Source: Candidatus Intestinimonas stercorigallinarum (GTDB lineage Bacteria; Bacillota; Clostridia; Oscillospirales; Oscillospiraceae). Taken from it: a stretch of DNA of 25,088 nt. Made by a program: the position numbers and the translations under genes. The stretch lies in NCBI GenBank assembly GCA_019115345.1, contig DXDV01000165.1, positions 1 to 25,088 of the forward strand, in the 5' to 3' direction. Positions 6,553 through 12,412 of the stretch are shown in pieces. Numbering within the stretch: position 1 is the first letter of the stretch; each line of letters starts with the position of its first letter. Under the pieces are notes generated by a model that saw only the letters and a list, made by a program, of their open reading frames with translations, was not told where the DNA came from and searched no databases.

Positions 6553-6902
6553 ACACTTGGTATGAGCAGGCGGAGAAACGCCTGAAGGACGAGTATGACA
6601 AGGTCAAGGGCCAGAAGGAGGGCGCCATGAAAGCCGCCGTCCGGGACGCCCTCCTGGAGTTCTGCCGGCAGAACGAGGAGTTTGCCCAGGCGGTGGCCCA
6701 GGGAGGTTCCTTCCCCGACTGCATGGCCGCTGTGGCTAAGGGCGTGGGCAGCTCTCTCTCCGATCTGGAGGCCTACCGCCGGGCGGCGGCCTTCTACTTC
6801 GATGGAGCCAGGGTCAACTTCACCATGAGCATCCAACTGGAGCCGGCAGCGGCGGAGCCGCAGCAGACCGGCATCCTGCTGGACCTCTCCGACTTCTTCT
6901 GA
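6549..6902 (+). CDS. PcfK-like protein (AcrIIA9-family candidate)
   Basis: This 117-residue acidic helical protein begins at ATG 6549, 8 bases after GGGAGG and overlapping the DUF3102 stop by ATGA. Its core follows the PcfK pattern: a helix with LLEFCRQNEEFAQAVA (residues 35-50), a SFPDCMAAVAKGV helix (54-66) and SDLEAYRRAAAFYFDGA (71-87), which matches the D-x-E-x-Y-x-x-A-x-H-Y-Y-x-E/D signature with the His-Tyr-Tyr changed to Phe-Tyr-Phe. PcfK homologues include AcrIIA9, a type II-A Cas9 inhibitor found in gut Clostridia and Bacteroidetes elements. The next gene is PcfJ, the usual partner on conjugative plasmids. Anti-Cas9 activity is unproven here. Confidence 0.65.
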   Translation: MNTWYEQAEKRLKDEYDKVKGQKEGAMKAAVRDALLEFCRQNEEFAQAVAQGGSFPDCMAAVAKGVGSSLSDLEAYRRAAAFYFDGARVNFTMSIQLEPAAAEPQQTGILLDLSDFF

Positions 6903-6915
6903 GGGGGTGGGAAAG

Positions 6916-8661
6916 ATGCAATCAGAGGTCCAGCGGGCCGTCTGGCTGGCCAAGCATGCGCCGCAGCTGCGGGCCGAAGATCTGGAGCGGATCAACGACA
7001 TCTATCCGGCCTACCTGTTCCGGGTCCGGAAAACGGGAGAGGTCTGGACCACCTGCTGCGGGCATCACGTCCATGCCGATGAGACGAAGGGGGAGGCCTG
7101 GCGGGCCGTCATGGAGGCACCACACCACCGGGAGCCGGACCGCTGGGATGGGTACACCTGCCACATAGGCGCCATGAGTGCGCCGCCCACCAAGAAGCCT
7201 GAGCCGGTGGCCTGTCCCATCTGCGGGAAGTTAGCCAAGGTCAAGGAGCTTGGACGCACCGGAAAGCGGGACAACCTGTGCGCCTGGTATCGGGTGGTGG
7301 TGCTGCGGATGTGGCAAGGTGCGCTGTGGGTCCTGGCCTTTGAGACCAAAAAGGCTTATGGGGATGAGGAGCGGCTGACCGACCGCCCTGAGACGCGCCT
7401 TTTGCGGGTCTACCGCTTTATCCCAGGCCTGGCCGAAAAGGCCTACCGCCTTTTTGACGGATATCCCTGGACGGGCTATGTGTCCATAGACGCTCCGCCC
7501 ACAAAGCTGCCGCTGCCGGTGACAGAGCCCTTTGGCTGGTGCTCCGCCGAGGGGATGGCCTACACAGTCATCAACCTGGAGGAGCTGCGGGAGAGCCCCT
7601 TCCGCTACTGCCAGGCAGAGACCTATTTTGACGGCGGAACAAAGCCGCCCCACACCACGGAGCTGCTCCGCTATCTGGCTCTCTGTACCCAGTGGCCCAG
7701 ACAGACGGAGATGCTGGTGAAGCTGGGCCTTCAGAAAGCGGTCCATGACCTGATCGCCAACAAGAAGTGGAACCGGGACGCCTTCCGCTGGTCGGAGGCC
7801 GACCCGCAGAAGGCCTTTGACCTGAGCCGCACGGAGCTGCGGGACTTCCTGGCGCTGAAGACTTACGCCGATGTCAGGCTGGATATGGCGGCATGGTATA
7901 AGCGGCTCCGCAGGGCGGGCATGTCTGTCACCTTCGCCGACCTGGAGGAGCTGCGCAAGGAGGGCACACTCACCATGGGACGGCTGGTGGGGAAAATGGT
8001 CCGGTATCAGGTGACGCCGGGCCGTCTGCTCTCTTACGCCAGGAAGGAAAAGACCAGGAAGGGCCAGAAGCGCATGTCCATCAACACCCTGCTCACCGAG
8101 TGGGTGGACTACCTGGAGGACGCCGCGCTGCTGGGCTATGATCTGACCAACCCCATCTGGCTCATGCCCAAGGATCTCCATGCCAGGCACATGAGCACCA
8201 CAGCGGCGGCCACCACCACCCGGGAGAAACAGACCTCGGAGCGATACCAAAAACGGCTGAAGAAGCTGGTCAGCCGGTACACCTTCAGCACCAAGCGGTG
8301 GCTGATCCGCCCACCCGTTTCCGCCGGCGAGATCACGGCGGAGGGAAAGGCCCTGCACCACTGCGTGGGCGGCTATGCCGAGCGACATGTCAAGGGGAGC
8401 ACCACCATCCTGTTCCTGCGGGACCGGAAACGGCCCGGCAAGCCCCTGGTGACCATCGAGATGAAAGGAAATCAGATCGTGCAGATCCACGGCTATCAAA
8501 ATGACATCGGCCAGGCCGTCAAGCCGATGGTCAGATATGCCGATATCCTGGACCCGTGGCTGGCTTGGCTGGCCGGCGGCAGCAAGCGCAACAAGGACGG
8601 CACCCCGAAGGTGCCTCGCCGGAAAGTGACGGGCGAAGAAGACCAGGCCAGGACGGCGTGA
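6916..8661 (+). CDS. PcfJ-domain protein
   Basis: This is a 581-residue protein. ATG 6916, with GAGGGGG 8 bases upstream, is preferred over an in-frame GTG at 6907 that sits inside that site. The N-terminal half has scattered Cys/His groups (TCCGHH at residues 46-51, CPICGK at 100-105) that suggest zinc binding. The C-terminal PcfJ domain, residues about 460-550, carries EGKALHHCVGGYAERHVKG with H481, H482, C483 and Y487, then LVTIEM and IVQIHGYQN. PcfJ proteins are known from plasmid pCF10 and many Firmicutes mobile elements without a defined biochemical activity. The invariant Cys/His/Tyr cluster suggests a catalytic or metal site (inference). Confidence 0.85.
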   Translation: MQSEVQRAVWLAKHAPQLRAEDLERINDIYPAYLFRVRKTGEVWTTCCGHHVHADETKGEAWRAVMEAPHHREPDRWDGYTCHIGAMSAPPTKKPEPVACPICGKLAKVKELGRTGKRDNLCAWYRVVVLRMWQGALWVLAFETKKAYGDEERLTDRPETRLLRVYRFIPGLAEKAYRLFDGYPWTGYVSIDAPPTKLPLPVTEPFGWCSAEGMAYTVINLEELRESPFRYCQAETYFDGGTKPPHTTELLRYLALCTQWPRQTEMLVKLGLQKAVHDLIANKKWNRDAFRWSEADPQKAFDLSRTELRDFLALKTYADVRLDMAAWYKRLRRAGMSVTFADLEELRKEGTLTMGRLVGKMVRYQVTPGRLLSYARKEKTRKGQKRMSINTLLTEWVDYLEDAALLGYDLTNPIWLMPKDLHARHMSTTAAATTTREKQTSERYQKRLKKLVSRYTFSTKRWLIRPPVSAGEITAEGKALHHCVGGYAERHVKGSTTILFLRDRKRPGKPLVTIEMKGNQIVQIHGYQNDIGQAVKPMVRYADILDPWLAWLAGGSKRNKDGTPKVPRRKVTGEEDQARTA

Positions 8662-8672
8662 GGAGATGGCAA

Positions 8673-8864
8673 ATGGGTGAGTTGAACGTGCTGGACGCCT
8701 ACCGGAGGACCTGCCACAACTGCCTGTGGCATGACGACGCCCACGGAGCGTGCAAGCATCCGGGCGGCTGGGAGTGGGACAAACACTACACCCGCTGCAT
8801 CACATTCGCCTGGCGGAATGGGAGGCCCGGCATAAAAAAGGAGACTGCCTATGATAACAGATAA
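8673..8864 (+). CDS. Small Cys-rich zinc-binding-like protein (63 aa)
   Basis: The ATG at 8673 has AGGAG 7 bases upstream (8661-8665). The 63-residue product contains CHNCLWHDDAHGACKHPGGW and a later Cys (YTRCITF), giving a CxxC-x8-C-x-H arrangement plus one more Cys. This suits a single small zinc site. Such short proteins are frequent in clostridial phage early regions without assigned function. Its end overlaps the next start by 14 bases. Confidence 0.6.
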   Translation: MGELNVLDAYRRTCHNCLWHDDAHGACKHPGGWEWDKHYTRCITFAWRNGRPGIKKETAYDNR

Positions 8865-9303
8865 TGTTGGCTTCACGTCCACCATTGCCCCGCCGGGTGA
8901 GTGGGTGAGTGTGGAGGAGAGTCTGCCGGAGAATATGCCCACCCTCACCCCGCCGAACGAGCCGCTGACGTGCGGATTGGTAGACAGACACGGCGCGCCT
9001 CTGAGGGCTTTGGATACCGTAGCGGCTGACAAATTTTTTGTGTACGCAGTCCGATACGGGAGCCATAATGTCAACCCGGATAACTGCGCCCCGGCGTTCC
9101 AGGTCGGGTGGTACCTGGAAATTGTGTGGGCATATCCAGGATTTGAGGACAGTGTGGGGCGTACAGAGCCTTTGTATGACATCGATGGAGTAGCAGCCAG
9201 ATACCCAGCCCATTGTGCGGATACAACAGACGGGATTGATAACCTAAAATTCGTGAAAGTTACCCGCCGCCCGCCGGAGGGAGAGGAGGACACCACATGC
9301 TGA
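8851..9303 (+). CDS. Hypothetical accessory protein, DUF551-like start
   Basis: The 150-residue product starts at ATG 8851 after AAGGAGA. Residues about 16-27 (GEWVSVEESLPE) resemble the W-I-P-x-x-E-x-L-P-E opening of DUF551 proteins of phages, but the rest does not clearly follow that family. The middle is aromatic and β-rich (KFFVYAVRYGSHN, FQVGWYLEIVWAYPGF). The central third is visibly less GC-rich and uses rarer codons than its neighbours, which hints at separate origin. Its position after PcfJ at the end of the early operon is typical of accessory genes. Confidence 0.6.
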   Translation: MITDNVGFTSTIAPPGEWVSVEESLPENMPTLTPPNEPLTCGLVDRHGAPLRALDTVAADKFFVYAVRYGSHNVNPDNCAPAFQVGWYLEIVWAYPGFEDSVGRTEPLYDIDGVAARYPAHCADTTDGIDNLKFVKVTRRPPEGEEDTTC

Positions 9304-9449
9304 TCGTCACCATCCAGGTCAACGCGCCGCCGGGGGCGGCGGAGTGTGTGAAGGAGGTTTTGGGCATGGCCCTGGAGCAGCTGGGCGACGCCCGGGTGGT
9401 CTCCATTAAGGAGAAGCTGCCCGAGCAGCTGAAGCTGGACCTGGAATAG
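9297..9449 (+). CDS. Small hypothetical protein (50 aa), last gene of the early operon
   Basis: The ATG at 9297 overlaps the preceding stop by 7 bases, with GGAGGGAGAGGAGG a short distance upstream. The 50 residues read MLIVTIQVNAPPGAAECVKE and continue as a helix into a β strand (DARVVSIKEKLPEQ), a compact α/β pattern. No family is recognised. It ends 7 bases before a hairpin terminator, so it closes the early operon. Confidence 0.6.
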   Translation: MLIVTIQVNAPPGAAECVKEVLGMALEQLGDARVVSIKEKLPEQLKLDLE

Positions 9450-9455
9450 AGAAAA

Positions 9456-9479
9456 GCGCCGTCCATGGCGGGACGGCGC
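9456..9479 (-). terminator. Intrinsic terminator between converging genes
   Basis: A 9-bp perfect stem GCGCCGTCC / GGACGGCGC with a 6-base loop lies between the early operon end (9449) and the leftward gene end (9496). On the complement it is followed by TTTTCTC, so it is a normal intrinsic terminator for leftward transcripts. On the plus strand it is not followed by T residues, so it should stop rightward transcription only weakly. Confidence 0.7.
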
Positions 9480-9495
9480 CTCCTCCTGCGTGGCC

Positions 9496-9657
9496 TTAAA
9501 ACAGCCGCTTGACCTCCTCGGCCATGCGCTGGAGCTCCTCCAGCGTGGCGGGCTGGGGCTTGCGGGCGCGGATCTGCTCCCGGATGGGCGTGGGGAGCTG
9601 GGAGAAATAGGCCTGCATGACCGGGTCCTCTGCAAAGTTGGCATACCGGTCGTCCAT
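9496..9657 (-). CDS. Lone leftward small protein (53 aa)
   Basis: The leftward ATG at 9657 has a strong GGAGGTGAT site 5 bases upstream. The 53-residue product (MDDRYANFAEDPVMQAYFSQ, then LPTPIREQIRARKPQPATLE) ends in EELQRMAEEVKRLF. The Y/F-F-x-S/Q-L-P-x-x-x-x-E-x-I and later L-E-E-L-x-x-x-A pattern resembles a small protein often seen in clostridial genomes and mobile elements, without known function. It is the only complete leftward gene in the window, has its own terminator, and faces away from the next operon. A regulatory or lysogenic role is inference. Confidence 0.7.
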   Translation of the reverse strand: MDDRYANFAEDPVMQAYFSQLPTPIREQIRARKPQPATLEELQRMAEEVKRLF

Positions 9658-9789
9658 ACGATCACCTCCGACGGTAGCTTGCCCACGGGCGGCAAAGTTA
9701 TCAGGGATAGACCTGAGTCTGACTTGGACACACAAAAGAGAACAGGGGCGGTGACCCTGCCCGTTCCCATTTCGGAAAGGAGCACATAT
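9658..9789. promoter_or_regulatory. Divergent intergenic control region
   Basis: These 132 bases lie between the leftward small gene and the rightward 9790 gene and must contain starts for both transcripts. It is less GC-rich than its surroundings. I could not find a convincing paired -35/-10 on either strand. It holds a partial copy of the GTGTCC...GAC motif (9717-9731) and, at 9733-9762, a short CAGGG/CCCTG hairpin. The strong ribosome sites at both ends mark its limits. Confidence 0.5.
9717..9731 (-). repeat. Recurring GTGTCC motif, copy 1 (partial)
   Basis: On the complement this reads GTGTCCAAGTCAGAC, matching the first 15 bases of the site at 14217-14233 except for one A/G change. The right arm is incomplete, so the dyad is not perfect here. 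It lies about 60 bases upstream of the 9790 start. Confidence 0.4.
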
Positions 9790-10239
9790 ATGAGCAGCGT
9801 ATTGGTGGTGACAGTGCCCTCGGCGCTGGACGGCGACCTCTACCAGATGCGGGATTACGTCAGAGAGAGCCTGGAGCTGGGCGTCCTCATCGTGGGCAAG
9901 GGGGTCCAGTGGGAGCTGCTGGAGCTCCCGGAGCTGGGGGGCGTCCGGGTGCAGGACCCCGGGGGGACGGGACCGGACGGCCCTCCGGAGACGCCCGATG
10001 AGCCGGAGGGAGAGGTGGCCTTCACCGGATATGGGGCGAAGGAAAAACGGCGGATCTACGAGGCCCTTCGCCGGTACCGGGACCGCCACGGCCTGGGCTC
10101 CCTGGAGCCGCTGGCTGAGGCGGCAGGTCAGGACCTGACGGCGACGGCGCTCCGGGGGGCGCTGCTGGGGGAAAAGCTGCCCATGGAGACCTGGCGGGCC
10201 ATCGGCTCCGCCCTGGACCGGCTGGACCCGGAGGGCTGA
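9790..10239 (+). CDS. Hypothetical protein with HTH-like C-terminus
   Basis: ATG 9790 follows AAAGGAG by 7 bases; the frame is open upstream but that part crosses the leftward gene and has no ribosome site. The 149-residue product has a β-rich N-terminal part (SSVLVVTVPSALDGDLYQMR, ending near LPELGGVRVQ), a Pro/Gly/Asp linker (residues about 56-78), and a helical C-terminal part of about 65 residues (KEKRRIYEALRRYRDRHGLG and on to AIGSALDRL) that resembles an HTH or regulatory domain. It begins the second rightward operon. The family is not recognised. Confidence 0.65.
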   Translation: MSSVLVVTVPSALDGDLYQMRDYVRESLELGVLIVGKGVQWELLELPELGGVRVQDPGGTGPDGPPETPDEPEGEVAFTGYGAKEKRRIYEALRRYRDRHGLGSLEPLAEAAGQDLTATALRGALLGEKLPMETWRAIGSALDRLDPEG

Positions 10240-10240
10240 G

Positions 10241-10999
10241 ATGGCGAAACGACTCAAGACCATCACCGCCGGGCGGCTGGTGTCCGGCGTCTGCTACACC
10301 GTGGCCACCGGCAGAGATACCGAGGCGGAGCGCACGGCCAAGCGCCGGATGTCCACCGAGGCCCAGGAGCGGATCAACCTTCGGCGGGCGTGGCAGAAGC
10401 TGGAGCTGCTTATCGCCGCCAACTTTGGTCCCGGCGACCTCCATGTGGTGCTCACCTACGACGACGAGCACCTGCCCGGGGACCGGCAGGCGGCGGTCCG
10501 GCTCCTCCGGAAGCTGCTGCGGCTCCTGCGTCGGCACCGGAAGGCCAGAGGGCAGGACCTCAAGTACATCTACATCACGGAGCAGCTCTCGGCGGAGGGT
10601 GGACGGCTCCACCACCATCTGCTCCTCAACGGCACCGGCGGGGACATCGAGGTCCTGCGGTCCCTGTGGACCTGCGGCCAGGTGGAGCTGGAGCGGCTGG
10701 ACCTCTGGCAGGGCTACGAGGCCCTGGCCAAGTACCTCACCAAGGAGCCCAGAGAGGTGGGCCGGGCCGAGGTGGGCGCCCGGTCGTGGACGCCGTCCGT
10801 GGGGCTGGCCAAGCCCAAGACGGTGAGCGAGCCGGTGCCGGACAACGTGACCATCGCCGCGCCGGCCGGCGCCATCGTCCTGGACCGCCGGGAGGAGCAC
10901 AATGAGTTCGGCGATTACCTCTATTTGAAGTATCTGCTGCCGAACAGGAGGGAGGAGAAGAAGGGGACAAGGCCACCGCGCAGACGGAAAAGGGAATAG
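10241..10999 (+). CDS. HUH Rep-like endonuclease (phage Rep / G2P type)
   Basis: The 252-residue protein follows the plan of rolling-circle Rep proteins. DLHVVLTYDDEHLPG (residues 67-81) is motif I, GRLHHHLLLNG (121-131) is the HUH motif with H124-H126, and GYEALAKYLTKEP (158-170) is the Tyr motif with Y159 or Y165 as catalytic candidates. After that come GARSWTPSVGL and a Lys/Arg tail. Such enzymes nick one strand and stay joined to the 5' end. It lies apart from the initiator and helicase, just ahead of the packaging genes. It may act as an accessory nickase or in a second replication mode, which is inference. Confidence 0.75.
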   Translation: MAKRLKTITAGRLVSGVCYTVATGRDTEAERTAKRRMSTEAQERINLRRAWQKLELLIAANFGPGDLHVVLTYDDEHLPGDRQAAVRLLRKLLRLLRRHRKARGQDLKYIYITEQLSAEGGRLHHHLLLNGTGGDIEVLRSLWTCGQVELERLDLWQGYEALAKYLTKEPREVGRAEVGARSWTPSVGLAKPKTVSEPVPDNVTIAAPAGAIVLDRREEHNEFGDYLYLKYLLPNRREEKKGTRPPRRRKRE

Positions 11000-11056
11000 C
11001 CCCGCGTCTTTTATCTGTCTGGAAACCGTCTGTAACAACCGGGAGGGAGGAATAGA

Positions 11057-11272
11057 ATGCGCACGGAAGCGTTGAAAATGGACCGGAATTGTGGTAAACT
11101 GATCGTGAAGGACGGATATGTGATATGTCCATCCTGTAAGATGCGGACGAGCCAGGTGGTCCGGCCGGATACGAGGGCGACACGCCTCCAGATCTGGTGC
11201 CGACACTGCAAGGCGATCCACATTGTCGATATCGAAAGTGGCCAGTGCTTTTTTAGCCAGTGCCCGACATGA
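11057..11272 (+). CDS. Cysteine-rich KTR-type zinc protein
   Basis: ATG 11057 is preceded by GGGAGGGAGG. The 71-residue product has two zinc knuckles, ICPSCKMRT at about 23-31 and WCRHCKAIH at about 47-55, separated by an R-P-D-T segment. A VDIESGQC tail follows. This matches the Cys-rich KTR family (CPxCxxKT, then CxxC) found in Firmicutes elements. Its last codons are part of the left arm of the terminator that follows, so coding and RNA structure overlap. Function is unknown; nucleic-acid binding is plausible. Confidence 0.75.
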   Translation: MRTEALKMDRNCGKLIVKDGYVICPSCKMRTSQVVRPDTRATRLQIWCRHCKAIHIVDIESGQCFFSQCPT

Positions 11273-11313
11273 CCCCAGTGCGGGGGAAAGGTCGGGCGCT
11301 GGCTTTTTGTTTT
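11255..11313 (+). terminator. Long-stem intrinsic terminator with duplicated left arm
   Basis: The left arm AGCCAGTGCCCGAC (11255-11268) pairs with GTCGGGCGCTGGCT (11291-11304) over 14 bp with one T-G pair, and is followed by TTTTTGTTTT. The 22-base loop can itself form CCCC/GGGG. A second copy of GCCAGTGC at 11241-11248, followed by its own T-run, could compete for the right arm. This divides the Rep/KTR operon from the late operon and may work as an attenuator. Confidence 0.75.
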
Positions 11314-11331
11314 GCCCGGAGGTGATAGCCC

Positions 11332-11712
11332 GTGGCCATGAAGCCGCTCCGACCCTGCCGGCACCCCGGGTGTCCGGCGCTCACCCGCGAGGGTTACTGT
11401 CCCAAGCACAAGCCCAAGCAGGCCGAGCGCCGGGCCTCGGCGGAATACCACGGCTGGTACAACCTGCGCGTCTGGACCGACGACCTGCGGCCGGCCCAGC
11501 TCCTGCGGGAGCCCTGGTGCCGGGAGTGCGCCCGGCGGGGCGTCCGCACCCGGGCCACCGTGGTGGACCATGTCACACCCCACCGGGGAGATTGGCAGAT
11601 GTTCATCGACCCGGCCAACCATCAGAGCCTGTGCAAGCGTTGCCATGACCAAAAGACGGCGCGGGAGCAGGCGGAAGAACGGAGAAAAAGAAACCGTTTT
11701 CGAGACCCCTGA
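11332..11712 (+). CDS. HNH endonuclease (packaging-associated)
   Basis: The GTG at 11332 is chosen because GGAGG ends 9 bases before it; the ATG at 11338 would leave 15. The 126-residue protein has an N-terminal Cys group (CRHPGC at 9-14, C23), the structural CREC pair (C63, C66), the HNH core VVDHVTPHRGDW with D79-H80, N96 and H97, and CKRCH at 101-105. In HK97-like phages an HNH protein beside TerS/TerL is needed for efficient specific cos cleavage. The gene order here agrees with that role. Confidence 0.88.
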   Translation: MAMKPLRPCRHPGCPALTREGYCPKHKPKQAERRASAEYHGWYNLRVWTDDLRPAQLLREPWCRECARRGVRTRATVVDHVTPHRGDWQMFIDPANHQSLCKRCHDQKTAREQAEERRKRNRFRDP

Positions 11713-11721
11713 GACAAAAAA

Positions 11722-11795
11722 GCGGCGGAACGCTCGGGCGCCCGCCCGCGCTCCCGCCGCGCCTGCGTGCGGGCGCGGCAAGCCGGAGGCTTGCC
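11722..11795. other. Nested hairpins ahead of terminase: cos/packaging site candidate
   Basis: The 190-base gap between the HNH and TerS genes holds several dyads. GCGGCGG (11722-11728) pairs with CCGCCGC (11754-11760). GCCGCGCC (11756-11763) pairs perfectly with GGCGCGGC (11772-11779) around an 8-base loop. GGCAAGCC (11777-11784) pairs with GGCTTGCC (11788-11795) around GGA. Neighbouring stems share bases, so they are alternatives. The stretch 11796-11902 holds only the TerS ribosome site. The position between HNH and TerS is where HK97-like phages carry cos. The exact cut site cannot be read. Confidence 0.5.
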
Positions 11796-11902
11796 GGACC
11801 CTTCCCCCACCCTTGAAAAGTTTTGGGCGGAGGGGCAAAAGACCGCGCCCCGCCCTCCGTGTGAGAAATTTTCCCCATGGCCGGGTGAAAGGAGTGGATG
11901 CC

Positions 11903-12409
11903 ATGCCAGGACCGAGACAGCCCACCGACCTGGTGAAGGCCAACGGGCGCAAACACCTGTCCCAGGCGGAGGAGGACGAGCGCCGGGACCGGGAGGTCCA
12001 TGTGCCGCCTCCGGACAAGGCCCAGCCGCCCCGGTGGCTGCTGAAGAAGTTCCATCGGGAGTTCACGGAGATCGGAGAGATCCTCCGCCAGGCCGGACTC
12101 TACACAGAACTGGACCGGGATGTACTGGGACAGTTCCTGGTGGCCCGGGACCGCTGGCTCCGGGCGGACAAGCTGGCCTCGGCCGCCATCCGGGACAAGG
12201 ATGAGAAGCTGGCCAAGGAGTGGACAGGAGTCCAGGCCTCCTACTTCAAGCAGTGCCGCCAGTGCGCCGAGGTCATGGGCCTGTCCATCTCCTCCCGCTG
12301 CCGGCTGGTAGTGCCGGAGGTCCTGGCCAACGCCGCCAAAGAGGTGGACGAGACCGACGAGTTCACCCGTGCCCTGAGGGCCAGGCAGGCCAGGGCCATG
12401 GGGGAGTAG
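11903..12409 (+). CDS. terS: Terminase small subunit, P27 type
   Basis: ATG 11903 follows AAAGGAG by 8 bases; the 168-residue product has normal family length. It recognises the packaging site and brings TerL to it. The features are the GPRQPTDLVKANGRKHLS opening, the PPRWLLKKFHREF segment and long helices through LYTELDRDVLGQFLVARDRW to about residue 150, as in phage P27-family small terminases. The stop is 3 bases before the TerL start region, and the HNH gene lies upstream. Confidence 0.85.
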   Translation: MPGPRQPTDLVKANGRKHLSQAEEDERRDREVHVPPPDKAQPPRWLLKKFHREFTEIGEILRQAGLYTELDRDVLGQFLVARDRWLRADKLASAAIRDKDEKLAKEWTGVQASYFKQCRQCAEVMGLSISSRCRLVVPEVLANAAKEVDETDEFTRALRARQARAMGE

Positions 12410-12412
12410 CCC

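Noticed and set aside
11570..11902. Upstream extension of the TerS frame into the HNH gene
   Set aside because: The extension is Arg/Pro-rich antisense-like sequence through the structured spacer. ATG 11903 has a proper AAAGGAG site.
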